This document shows, in pieces, positions 50,596 to 58,697 of a DNA stretch of 64,000 bases. Made by a program: the position numbers and the translations under genes. Below the pieces are notes generated by a model. It was not told where the DNA came from. It made no database searches and saw nothing but the letters and a program-made list of their open reading frames with translations. The stretch spans positions 912,292 through 976,291 of the forward strand of contig NZ_LMUO01000019.1 of the NCBI RefSeq assembly GCF_009765905.1. Direction: 5' to 3'. Position 1 is the stretch's first letter, and each line of letters begins with the position of its first letter. The stretch is from Mucilaginibacter sp. L196 (GTDB lineage Bacteria; Bacteroidota; Bacteroidia; Sphingobacteriales; Sphingobacteriaceae).

Positions 50596-51822
50596 CTAAA
50601 CGTTTTCTTTTTGCAATAGGGCGGGGATAGTTTTGAATATCAACTTCAGGTCGTTAATCATGCTATGATTTTGGGCGTAGGTATTATCAAGCATCAAACG
50701 TTCTTCTTCGCTCATGTCGCCCTTGCCACGTTTTTCAACTTGCCACAAGCCGGTTATTCCTGCGGGAGCAGCAAAGCGTAAGGCATATTTATCAGTAGTC
50801 AATTTTTCAGCTTCATATAAAGGCAGCGGTCTGTTGCCAACAATGCTCATGTTGCCAATAAATACGTTCCAAAGCTGCGGTAGTTCATCAATACTCGCAT
50901 TCCTGATGAAGTTGCCAATTTTAGTGATCCTCGGGTCATTCTTTATCTTAAAGAATGCCGAATCGTGATTTAATTTTCTTGAATCCTGGTATTGCTTTTC
51001 GCACCATCTTATCTTGTCTGCATATAGCGGGAACTGGCATTTTCCGTAAATGGTACAATCGTTACATAAAAAGCCACTATCATTTGTTATTTTTTCTCCC
51101 GTTCCTGCTTCTATATCATACTGGTTTAAATGTTTAAGATCTTTTAATCGCTTATCCGCATTCACATACATCGATCTAAATTTGTAAAATTTAAACACCC
51201 GGTAGCCTGTTCCAACTCTATATGAGTAATAAAAGGCGGGGCCTTTTGATTCCAATTTTATCCAGATATAAACCACCAAAAATATAGGCGACAAAAACAG
51301 CAGTGCCATCCCGGAAAAGAATATATCAAATGCACGTTTGCCAAATGGATTTTTATATACTACCTGATTATTCTTTTTTAACTTAACATGTATTTCGCCC
51401 CAATGATCAATTAAAAAATTAACCCTGTTTTCAATGTTTTTAACTTTGATGGGCCTAGCGAAAAAATCAGTAATTCCTGCATCTAATGCAATCTTGCGTA
51501 GGTTTTTGTCTATGTGTTTGCCAATTAATAATACCGGTACTTTATTAAAATGCCGCTTATTAAGGCTTTCAATCAGGTTTACCCCGTATCTACCCAGTAT
51601 ATCGCTTTTGGAAATTATGGCTACTATGTTGTGCTTTTTTTGCTCCCAGTCCGAAAATAATTCTTCATCATCTTTGAAATTGATAAGCTGGCGGCCACCA
51701 AAATCGCACTCATTTGCAAGGGTTGCGTACAAATCTTCATCGGCACGCAATAAAGCAATTGTTTGATCGCTTTTAGGTATCACAGCACTATCCGTCATGG
51801 TATTAAGGGGGCTATTTACCAA
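50596..51822 (-). CDS. Sugar transferase with N-terminal pseudo-receiver domain
   Basis: A 408-residue protein. Residues 21-140 look like a response-regulator receiver, but the phospho-acceptor position is Ser (VAIISKSD) and the Lys position is Arg (FFARPI), so phosphorylation is unlikely. Residues 165-188 form a transmembrane helix. The bacterial sugar transferase domain follows, with KFYKFRSM (211-218) and SIDELPQLWNVFIGNMSIVGNRP (310-332), as in WcaJ/PglC-type phosphoglycosyl transferases that start exopolysaccharide or glycan synthesis on undecaprenyl phosphate. Between them is an unusual insert with four Cys: C253-x2-C256-x5-C262-x11-C274. Its start overlaps the response regulator end by 11 bp. 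Confidence 0.85.
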   Translation of the reverse strand: MVNSPLNTMTDSAVIPKSDQTIALLRADEDLYATLANECDFGGRQLINFKDDEELFSDWEQKKHNIVAIISKSDILGRYGVNLIESLNKRHFNKVPVLLIGKHIDKNLRKIALDAGITDFFARPIKVKNIENRVNFLIDHWGEIHVKLKKNNQVVYKNPFGKRAFDIFFSGMALLFLSPIFLVVYIWIKLESKGPAFYYSYRVGTGYRVFKFYKFRSMYVNADKRLKDLKHLNQYDIEAGTGEKITNDSGFLCNDCTIYGKCQFPLYADKIRWCEKQYQDSRKLNHDSAFFKIKNDPRITKIGNFIRNASIDELPQLWNVFIGNMSIVGNRPLPLYEAEKLTTDKYALRFAAPAGITGLWQVEKRGKGDMSEEERLMLDNTYAQNHSMINDLKLIFKTIPALLQKENV

Positions 51823-52210
51823 CTCTTCTTAAAACTACTCTCACTCTTGCTTCTAGTTCTGCCGGGTTAAATGGTTTTACTATATAATCATCTGCGCCGC
51901 TATTCAAACATAATATTCTTTTTTCAGAGCTATCTTCGCCTGAAACAATTATAACAGGTATGGTCTTAAAAAAGTCACTCGCCTGTAATTGCGCAAGTAA
52001 TTCAAGGCCGGTAATTTTAGCAGTATTTAAGTCAGAAATGATCAAATCGGGGATATTGCCGTTTTGTATAGAGGCTAAAGCATCCATACCATTAACAAAG
52101 ATTTCAGTTTTATATTGATTGCTTAAAAACTCCTTTAAAATAAGCTGCATATATAAATCATCTTCAACAATAAGAATCCTGATTTGCTTAGTAGCGGTGG
52201 CTGAGCTCAT
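51812..52210 (-). CDS. Single-domain response regulator
   Basis: A 132-residue CheY-like protein from the Met beginning MSSATATKQIRILIVEDD; 11 open codons upstream are less likely. All receiver residues are present: the acid pair (VEDD), the phospho-acceptor Asp in LIISDLNTAKITG, the Thr/Ser in VIIVSGED and the Lys in YIVKPFNP. No output domain follows. It overlaps the pseudo-receiver/sugar-transferase gene by 11 bp, and an Hpt protein gene is divergently placed 200 bp upstream, which suggests signalling that touches polysaccharide synthesis. Confidence 0.88.
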   Translation of the reverse strand: MSSATATKQIRILIVEDDLYMQLILKEFLSNQYKTEIFVNGMDALASIQNGNIPDLIISDLNTAKITGLELLAQLQASDFFKTIPVIIVSGEDSSEKRILCLNSGADDYIVKPFNPAELEARVRVVLRRVGK

Positions 52211-52409
52211 ATATAAATTAAACGATGTAGCTAATGTAAACAAAAAACGCTGTAATTTTTTTAATATTAAGAAAATTACAGTGTACGGAATGCTTTGTTA
52301 TTATGTTTGGCTTACGTAAAATAGCGCCAAATGTTTCATAAGAAATGTTATAAATGATATTTTTTACATTGATAAAAGTTTATACATTTATCTGAAACTA
52401 TACAAAGTA

Positions 52410-52763
52410 ATGAGTGCCAATAAACCTTACGATTTAACTACTATATACGCCATAAGTGATAATAATCCGGAATTTTTAGAAAAGCTTTTACTTGTTTTTA
52501 CGGATGCTGTAAGTAATGATATTACAGCTCTTAAGGTTGCGGCCGATAATAATAACTGGCCAGAAGTTGGCCAGCTGGCACACAAAATAAAACCCTCATT
52601 AAGTCATTTTGGTATAACATCGTTAACGGATGTTATACGTGGGCTGGAACATAATAGTGGTACAGATCCATCCTATCTTAAAGCGATGGTAAATCAACTT
52701 GATAATGTGATGGGTAATGTGCTGATGGGTTTAAAAGAAGAATTTCCGGCTGTGTTTAGGTAA
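52410..52763 (+). CDS. Stand-alone histidine phosphotransfer (Hpt) protein
   Basis: A 117-residue four-helix Hpt protein. The phospho-accepting His58 is in VGQLAHKIKPSLSHFGI, with the usual Lys and Gly-type environment. It lacks catalytic kinase domains, so it relays phosphate between hybrid kinases and response regulators. It is divergent from the single-domain response regulator and convergent with the GT2 gene (8-bp overlap at the 3' ends). The nearest response regulator is an obvious but unproven partner. Confidence 0.82.
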   Translation: MSANKPYDLTTIYAISDNNPEFLEKLLLVFTDAVSNDITALKVAADNNNWPEVGQLAHKIKPSLSHFGITSLTDVIRGLEHNSGTDPSYLKAMVNQLDNVMGNVLMGLKEEFPAVFR

Positions 52764-53565
52764 TATTAAATATCCTTTTTATACGTTTTATGGTTCCTTT
52801 AATTAGGCCACCATCAATTTGTATGCGCCTGTCGGTTGTCCAAACTATAGCCTTGGGGCTGGTTACCTGGTAAAGTTTCCCAAACCCTTTATTGTTTAAT
52901 TTTAGTGCCAGGTAACCATCTTCGTTTGATCCCGGCGGATGGTTAAACCCATCAACCTGCAAACCCTGTTCACGCCTGAAACCCGAATTAAAACCATAGA
53001 CATTTACAGCTTCGGTTTTAAATTGCTTGTTATATAACTTGCTTAAATCAGAGAAATATTCATAAAAGAAATAAGTACCCCTACCTGTGCTACCCACTGG
53101 GATAAATGAGAACCGGCCATAAGTAATAGCATTAGCATCATTATCCAAAGGTTTTACCATTTCCTCTATCCAATCTTTTGGGTATATGGTATCCGCGTCG
53201 GCATTCAAAATATATTTACCGGTAGCTTTTCCCAATCCTGTGTTACGGGCAGGGGTGATGCCTTGCGTAGTTTCTAATATGCAGGTAACACCACAGGCTT
53301 TTACTAATTCTTCTGTTTTATCCCTCGAGTTATTATTTACCACAATTATCTCCACCGATCGGCCTGTAACATTATTGCAAAGGGATGCAAGTGTTTGCAC
53401 AATATTGGTTTCCTCGTTATAAGCGGGCATAACTATTGAAACTTCCGGTTCGCCCTTTAATAAATTATGATAAATCTTATCAATACTCGCTAACACATCT
53501 TTTGAAAAATAGTCGAGTTTTAAATAGCTGTTTATGTATGGGGGGATTTTAAGGGGGCGCATCAA
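52756..53565 (-). CDS. Family 2 glycosyltransferase
   Basis: A 269-residue GT-A-fold glycosyltransferase: VSIVMPAYNEETNIVQTLASL (nucleotide-sugar strand), IVVNNNSRDKTEEL, and the DxD-like NADADTIYPKDWIEEM (about residues 135-150). A conserved GSNEDGYLALKLNNKG segment near 225 resembles the acceptor/base ED motif. It is soluble or peripheral; there is no C-terminal transmembrane helix. It probably adds a sugar to a polysaccharide or lipid-linked chain. It is near the sugar transferase but separated from it by the response regulator and Hpt genes, and it overlaps Hpt by 8 bp. Confidence 0.85.
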   Translation of the reverse strand: MMRPLKIPPYINSYLKLDYFSKDVLASIDKIYHNLLKGEPEVSIVMPAYNEETNIVQTLASLCNNVTGRSVEIIVVNNNSRDKTEELVKACGVTCILETTQGITPARNTGLGKATGKYILNADADTIYPKDWIEEMVKPLDNDANAITYGRFSFIPVGSTGRGTYFFYEYFSDLSKLYNKQFKTEAVNVYGFNSGFRREQGLQVDGFNHPPGSNEDGYLALKLNNKGFGKLYQVTSPKAIVWTTDRRIQIDGGLIKGTIKRIKRIFNIT

Positions 53566-53624
53566 GCGGTATATTAAATGAACAATTCCTTATTTATACT
53601 TGTAATTATGATATTTTGCTCAGG

Positions 53625-53981
53625 TCATTCCCCTTCGCGTAAAACAAAACTGTTACCGTCCGGATCATAAAAAGTTGCAAACTTACCCCATGGTGTTGGA
53701 TCAATATCTTTAATATTTACACCTTTGGCTTTAAGTTCGGCTACGTCCTCTTCAATATCTTCGGTTTTTATTACCACACCGGCTAATCCGCCGGGTTGCA
53801 TTTGTGCAAACCAGGTTACCAGTGAAATAGATGTGGCCTGCCCCGGGATGCCTAATTGTATCCAGGTATTTCCATCGCCCATCGGTGCCTCAATAATTAC
53901 CTCAAATCCAATAGTCAAATAAAACTGTTTTGACGCCTCCTGATTACTAACAGGAACCGATATAACCTCTAAAAATTTCAT
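53625..53981 (-). CDS. VOC-family protein (glyoxalase/bleomycin-resistance fold)
   Basis: A 118-residue single-domain VOC protein. It starts VISVPVSNQEASKQFYLTIGFEVI, has the paired beta-alpha-beta-beta-beta modules, and ends TPWGKFATFYDPDGNSFVLREGE, where the Glu of the last strand is a typical metal ligand. These proteins bind metal and act as dioxygenases, isomerases, or drug-binding proteins; this one cannot be specified. It is a single gene downstream of nothing clearly related. Confidence 0.85.
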   Translation of the reverse strand: MKFLEVISVPVSNQEASKQFYLTIGFEVIIEAPMGDGNTWIQLGIPGQATSISLVTWFAQMQPGGLAGVVIKTEDIEEDVAELKAKGVNIKDIDPTPWGKFATFYDPDGNSFVLREGE

Positions 53982-54108
53982 AATAATTGATCAATTAAAT
54001 CATATTGGTTTAAAAGTTAAAGATAAACTTTTAATATATATTACAATTAATAAACCAGTATCTTAAACCTTTACCTAATTATCGTGTTCATATAAAAAAC
54101 ATACTATA

Positions 54109-55149
54109 ATGAAAACGATAATAAAAAGTATACTGTTGATTACGGGCCTTGCAATAGCAGCGCCCTGTACCTATGCCCAGGTAAGTGTGGGCATAGGAAT
54201 ATCAGCTCGTATAGCGCCTCCAGCTATACCTGTTTATGTACAACCCGAATGCCCGGTTGATGGCTACTTGTGGACTCCGGGTTATTGGGCATGGGACAAT
54301 AACGATAATGACTATTACTGGGTTCCGGGGGTTTGGGTGGCTCCACCTGACCCTGGTTATTTATGGACCCCGCCTTATTGGGCTTTCGCAGGTGGTTATT
54401 ATGGTTTCCATGCAGGCTATTGGGGCTTAAGTGTGGGCTATTATGGGGGTATTAATTATGGCTTCGGTTACGGCGGCATAGGGTTTTACGGCGGTATGTG
54501 GTCTGGCGGCAGGTTTAGGTATAATACTGCTGCGTGGAGAGTAAATTCACGCGTGGTTCGTAATACTTACGTTAACAACAATTACGTACGCAACAATAAT
54601 CGTTATAGTTTTAACGGCCCCGGCGGCTCAAATGCAAGGCCAACAAGGCAGGATGCTTTAGCCGCACGTGGTCATCATATTCAGGCTACACGTAACCAGG
54701 TGGCTGTTCAAAACAGCGCCAGAGGTAACCGCAATCAGCGTGCTTCGGTAAACAAGGGCAGGCCTTCAGTTGCATCCATGAATAGGGCTAATGGTAGTAG
54801 GTTGGGCGCTCAGGGGCATGCTGCACCTGCTGTGCGTGCTACTAACAGAGGTGGTGCAACTCGCAATGCTGCAACAACTTCACATCGTGCTGCTGCTCCG
54901 CAAAGGAATACACAGGTTCAGCATAGCCAACAAAATACAGCTGTACGTCATCAGGCGCAGCAACAACGTATGCAAGCACGCCCGCAGCAAAGGCAACAAC
55001 AAGCTCGCCCACAAATGCAACAGCAAAGGCAGCAACAAGCTCGTCCACAAATGCAACAGCAAAGGCAGCAGGCTCGTCCTACGGGCGGTGGCGGTCGTCC
55101 GGCAGGCGGCGGTGGTCATCAAGGTGGCGGCGGCGGTCATCGTAGATAA
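54109..55149 (+). CDS. YXWGXW-repeat secreted protein with Gln/Arg-rich tail
   Basis: A 346-residue protein with a signal peptide (MKTIIKSILLITGLAIAAPCTYAQ). Residues about 45-110 hold aromatic WTPGYWAW, YYWVPGVWV, YLWTPPYWAF, HAGYWG repeats (YXWGXW-like), followed by a Gly/Tyr-rich stretch and a low-complexity basic tail from about 180: Asn/Arg-rich, then QQRQQQARPQMQQ repeats and a final Gly/His-rich GGGGRPAGGGGHQGGGGGHRR. The function is unknown. The aromatic repeats suggest a structured periplasmic or surface domain. DNA in the tail is made of near-identical CAACAACAAGCTCG-type units. Terminator downstream. Confidence 0.8.
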   Translation: MKTIIKSILLITGLAIAAPCTYAQVSVGIGISARIAPPAIPVYVQPECPVDGYLWTPGYWAWDNNDNDYYWVPGVWVAPPDPGYLWTPPYWAFAGGYYGFHAGYWGLSVGYYGGINYGFGYGGIGFYGGMWSGGRFRYNTAAWRVNSRVVRNTYVNNNYVRNNNRYSFNGPGGSNARPTRQDALAARGHHIQATRNQVAVQNSARGNRNQRASVNKGRPSVASMNRANGSRLGAQGHAAPAVRATNRGGATRNAATTSHRAAAPQRNTQVQHSQQNTAVRHQAQQQRMQARPQQRQQQARPQMQQQRQQQARPQMQQQRQQARPTGGGGRPAGGGGHQGGGGGHRR

Positions 55150-55168
55150 CGTTAAGAGAATCACACTT

Positions 55169-55202
55169 AACAACGCCCGGTTAATACCGGGCGTTGTTGT
55201 TT
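55169..55202 (+). terminator. Terminator of the YXWGXW-repeat gene
   Basis: A 12-bp perfect stem AACAACGCCCGG with CCGGGCGTTGTT and a TTAATA loop, followed by GTTTAA. The T-run is short, but the stem is strong. Confidence 0.75.
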
Positions 55203-55260
55203 AATAGAATTTAATTAGCTAAAACTGTACAACTAAATAGTTGTTATTACTATAAAAATT

Positions 55261-55500
55261 ATGAAAAATATAAAAATAGCATTTGCCTTATTGGCTACAG
55301 CAGCTTTTACTGGATGTATTGGCGATCATACGGCTGGAAGCGGCCAGGATACTGCGCAAAACTCTTATCAGGTACCTGCCGATAAAACCAAGAGTGATAC
55401 AGCGAATATCATCAGGTATACCGGCGATACCCAATCAATGGATTACAGCGCCAACGGTGGAGCTGGTTTAATTAAGCTCGATACCAGTATTAAGCGGTGA
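55261..55500 (+). CDS. Small lipoprotein of unknown function
   Basis: A 79-residue protein with a lipoprotein signal (KNIKIAFALLATAAFTGC, Cys19) and a short hydrophilic mature part, IGDHTAGSGQDTAQNSYQVPADKTKSDTANIIRY, then DTQSMDYSANGGAGLIKLDTSIKR. I do not recognise a family. It follows the YXWGXW-repeat gene after a terminator, in the same direction. Likely anchored in the outer membrane or inner membrane. Such small lipoproteins are often species-specific. Confidence 0.7.
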   Translation: MKNIKIAFALLATAAFTGCIGDHTAGSGQDTAQNSYQVPADKTKSDTANIIRYTGDTQSMDYSANGGAGLIKLDTSIKR

Positions 55501-55606
55501 AATTAAAATAAGTATTCACCGGACAACCAAGTTTGAAAAAAAACGCTCGAAAAAGCAAAGAATAAATTGCGCAAGCTTTACAATAGGCCCAAGAAATAGG
55601 AGTTTT

Positions 55607-56827
55607 TTATTTTTTTATAGATAGAAAAAATGTAGTGCCTATACCCTGAGTAGATTTTACGTAGATATTGCCTTTTAAGGCCTTAATAAGGTCTTTTACA
55701 GTTGCCAACCCAATTCCGGTGCCTTTTTTATTATAGCGATCGGTGATTTTTAAGGTAAAGCTATTGCTGAATATCTTTTCGTGGTAAGCCTCTGCTATAC
55801 CAATTCCATTATCCTCTACCTCAAATTTGTAATACTCGTCGTCTTCTGCAAAACGAATAGCAATTATGGTTTGATGTTTATCATTATACCTGATAGCATT
55901 ACTTATTAAATTGATAAATATCTGCTCAAAAGCAACTATGGAAAGTGTTAATTTAGGATTGGTATCCGGTAAAATAATTTCAAGATTATCAGGTATATTA
56001 ATCATACTGACAACTTTTTTTATAGATTGTTTTAAATCTATTTCAGATTTTTTCACTAACAGCAACGATGGATCTTTTGAATAATCCAACATTTCATCAA
56101 GCAGGCTAATTAAACGCGTTGTTGATGTGATATTAAGATCAATAAGACGGCTACAGCCTTCATCCTGTAGTTTTTGCAGGCGTATTTTTAACGCCTGTGA
56201 TGTTAACAATATGCTACTTAAAGGGTTTTTAATATCATGGGCCGCTGTCGAAGCAAACTTCTGTATAAATACATTCGCGTCTCTTAGCTCCTGATTAGCA
56301 ATTTGCAAATCCGTAATTTTTCTTCTTAACTCCAATTTGTCAACCACTTGTTTGGCCAGTACTTTTAAAGCAGTAGTTTGTTCGGCGCTTAACTGTTTTT
56401 TCTTCCGATCAATAACACAAAGTGTTCCCAGTGCAAAGCCTTCTTCATTAATTAATGGTACGCCTGCATAAAATACTATTTTAGGATTACCGGTAACTAA
56501 TGGATTATCTGCAAAACGCTCATCTTTACGTGCGTCATCAACTATCATAATCTCATTATAAGAAACGATGGCATGTGCACAAAATGATTGTTCTATTGGC
56601 GTTTCAGAACCTGCTAAACCTATATGTGATTTAAACCATTGACGCTCTGTATCAACTAAACTTATTAACGCTATTGGTGTTTGGCAAATTACAGAAGCGA
56701 GTGTTGTTAGTTCATCAAAGTCCTTTTCTGCTGCGGTATCTAATATATTATATGAACGAAGTGACGCTAATCGCTCGTCTTCGTTTAAAGATAGGGGAGT
56801 GGAATTGTGTTGATCCTGATAAAACAA
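55607..56827 (-). CDS. GAF-domain sensor histidine kinase
   Basis: A 406-residue soluble sensor kinase. Residues about 25-170 are a GAF domain (ILDTAAEKDFDELTTLASVICQTPIALISLVDTERQWFKSHIGL, with CAHAI and GFALGTLCVIDR), typical of the phytochrome-type family that senses small molecules. A short coiled coil then leads to HisKA (His197 in STAAHDIKNPLSSIL) and HATPase (N-box NLISNAIRYN, G1 VEDNGIGIAE, G2 KKGTGIGLATV). It has no membrane segment and no response regulator beside it. The start fits the family start at PLSLNEDERLASL. Confidence 0.88.
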   Translation of the reverse strand: MFYQDQHNSTPLSLNEDERLASLRSYNILDTAAEKDFDELTTLASVICQTPIALISLVDTERQWFKSHIGLAGSETPIEQSFCAHAIVSYNEIMIVDDARKDERFADNPLVTGNPKIVFYAGVPLINEEGFALGTLCVIDRKKKQLSAEQTTALKVLAKQVVDKLELRRKITDLQIANQELRDANVFIQKFASTAAHDIKNPLSSILLTSQALKIRLQKLQDEGCSRLIDLNITSTTRLISLLDEMLDYSKDPSLLLVKKSEIDLKQSIKKVVSMINIPDNLEIILPDTNPKLTLSIVAFEQIFINLISNAIRYNDKHQTIIAIRFAEDDEYYKFEVEDNGIGIAEAYHEKIFSNSFTLKITDRYNKKGTGIGLATVKDLIKALKGNIYVKSTQGIGTTFFLSIKK

Positions 56828-57234
56828 TTATAAAGTCAATTAGAGTATACTAAGGTATCTGTTATATTTTAATTTCGCTGTTATTATGCCAGTTTTTAAT
56901 AAAACCTCAGGTTTTGAAATATAAAACGATTGATAAAATAGGTGTACCTCAAATTGTATTTCTATTAAATCTCAGTGATTATAAGTTCATTTTTTTTAGC
57001 AGGAAAAACTAAATAAGTACTTGTTTTATTGTTAGATAGGTAGTATAAATAACAATAAGAATAGCATATAAACAATGATATTATTTATATTATTAAGTAA
57101 CAATCTTATATCTATAGTTTATTATTGAACGCTTAACAATATTGTTACTTATTATAATCAGGTATTTTATCATTTTTGCAAACAGTTACGGTTTACGGGT
57201 GTATATACAGCACAATTAGTACCGCTATGAAATT
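56828..57234. other. AT-rich region upstream of the second efflux operon
   Basis: 407 bp without a gene. It contains five copies of the heptamer TAACAAT or its complement (57028, 57050, 57098, and a perfect 14-bp palindrome at 57134-57147), and a near-match -7 (CATTTTTG, about 57171) before the tolC gene. Only a 12-codon ORF is visible. The region probably holds the promoters of the GAF kinase and of the efflux operon. Confidence 0.6.
57028..57147. promoter_or_regulatory. Cluster of TAACAAT heptamers before the second tolC
   Basis: ATTGTTA at 57028-57034; TAACAAT at 57050-57056 and 57098-57104; TAACAAT-ATTGTTA back to back at 57134-57147. The last forms a perfect palindrome. Repetition of one word in 120 bp suggests binding sites of a regulator, but AT-richness makes chance copies possible. 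Confidence 0.4.
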
Positions 57235-58677
57235 ATGAAATACAAATTATCTTGCTTAGCTAAATTAATCAATGATTTTCCAGGTATTCTAACCCGCAGG
57301 GTTTTGTTAATCGCCTGTCTTTCAGTTGTAGCAATACATAGTTTTGCACAAACCCCCGATACAAATAAATTATTTGTACCCATTGGCAGAGATACCAGCA
57401 ATAAGGCTGTTGATTATCTCACACTTAGGCAATGTATCAATTACGCGTTTGAACATCAACCTTCAATAAACAAAGCATTGATAGGTGTTGATATTGCCCA
57501 TGCAACAAACTCTATAAATTTATCAGGATGGTTGCCACAGGTTAGTGCCAATGGCGATCTGGTGCATTATATACAACAAAGCAGCAGTGGCACTACTGTA
57601 CCAACAACTAGTACATCAACAGGAACATCTGCAACAAGTACTCGTACCACTTATGGTAATACATTCGTACCCGAATTACAGGTGTCGCAGGCTATTTTTA
57701 ACCCAAGTTTGTTGTATGCCGCCAAAAGCGCGCCTTTTTACATACAGCAAGCGCAACAAGTAAGCGATAGTACTAAAATATTCATCGTATCTACAGTAAG
57801 CAAATCATTTTATAACGTGCTGCTTACGCTGGAGCAAATTAATGTTTTAAAGGAAGACACCGCCCGCTTAGGCCGAAGCTTGCGCGATTCTTATCATCAA
57901 TATGTTGGTGGTATTGTTGACGAAACCGATTATGAAGAGGCAGAAATATCTTTAAATAACTCAAAAGCTCAACTTAAACAGGCAAATGAAAATGTTGTTC
58001 CTGAGTATGCTGTATTAAAGCAATACATGGGCTATCCGCCTGCAAAGCAATTTAATGTGGATTTTGATACGCTGCAAATGATGCGGGATATTCATATCGA
58101 TACCACTCAGCAACTGGACTATGAAAAACGCATTGAAGTTCAACAAGTAAAAACACAACTGGCATTACAAAATCAATTGGTTAATTATTACCGGTTATCA
58201 TTCCTGCCTACAGTATCAGCCTTCTATAATTATAATCTTGATTTTGAAAGTAACAAAGCTTCCGAGCTGTTTAATAGTTCTTATCCAACATCATTGATTG
58301 GCTTATCAGTCAGCATACCAATTTTTACTGGCTTTTACCGTACAAACAATTTACGCAAAGCCAGATTACAAGAAAGGCAATTGGACTGGGATGCTGTCGA
58401 CCTAAAATCACAAATTTATTCTCAGTACACCTCGTCATTAGCTAATTATAAGGGCAATATGTATAACCTTGAGCTATTGCAAAAAAATGTAACATTGGCC
58501 AAAAGGGTTTACTTTGTTGTTCAGTTACAATATAAACAAGGCATTGTGGCATATTTGAACGTTATCACAGCCGAATCCAATTTAATATCATCAGAAATCA
58601 GTTATCTAAACGCTTTATTTACGGTACTATCTAACAAGATCGACCTGCAAAAAGCAATGGGCACCATCACATACTAA
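57235..58677 (+). CDS. TolC-family outer-membrane efflux protein
   Basis: A 480-residue outer-membrane factor with a signal-like segment (RVLLIACLSVVAIHSFAQ, near residue 22-39) and the two outer-membrane-efflux repeats (LTLRQCINYAFEHQPSINKALIG; LRDSYHQYVGGIVDETDYEEAEISL; LVSPI-like strand absent). The final TAESNLISSEISYLNALFTVLSNKIDLQKAMG is typical. It has a long N-terminal stretch before the signal core, so a later start may be right. It heads the operon of a membrane-fusion lipoprotein and two RND permeases, with 20 bp to the next gene. Confidence 0.88.
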   Translation: MKYKLSCLAKLINDFPGILTRRVLLIACLSVVAIHSFAQTPDTNKLFVPIGRDTSNKAVDYLTLRQCINYAFEHQPSINKALIGVDIAHATNSINLSGWLPQVSANGDLVHYIQQSSSGTTVPTTSTSTGTSATSTRTTYGNTFVPELQVSQAIFNPSLLYAAKSAPFYIQQAQQVSDSTKIFIVSTVSKSFYNVLLTLEQINVLKEDTARLGRSLRDSYHQYVGGIVDETDYEEAEISLNNSKAQLKQANENVVPEYAVLKQYMGYPPAKQFNVDFDTLQMMRDIHIDTTQQLDYEKRIEVQQVKTQLALQNQLVNYYRLSFLPTVSAFYNYNLDFESNKASELFNSSYPTSLIGLSVSIPIFTGFYRTNNLRKARLQERQLDWDAVDLKSQIYSQYTSSLANYKGNMYNLELLQKNVTLAKRVYFVVQLQYKQGIVAYLNVITAESNLISSEISYLNALFTVLSNKIDLQKAMGTITY

Positions 58678-58697
58678 CGCAAAAATCACAACCTGGC

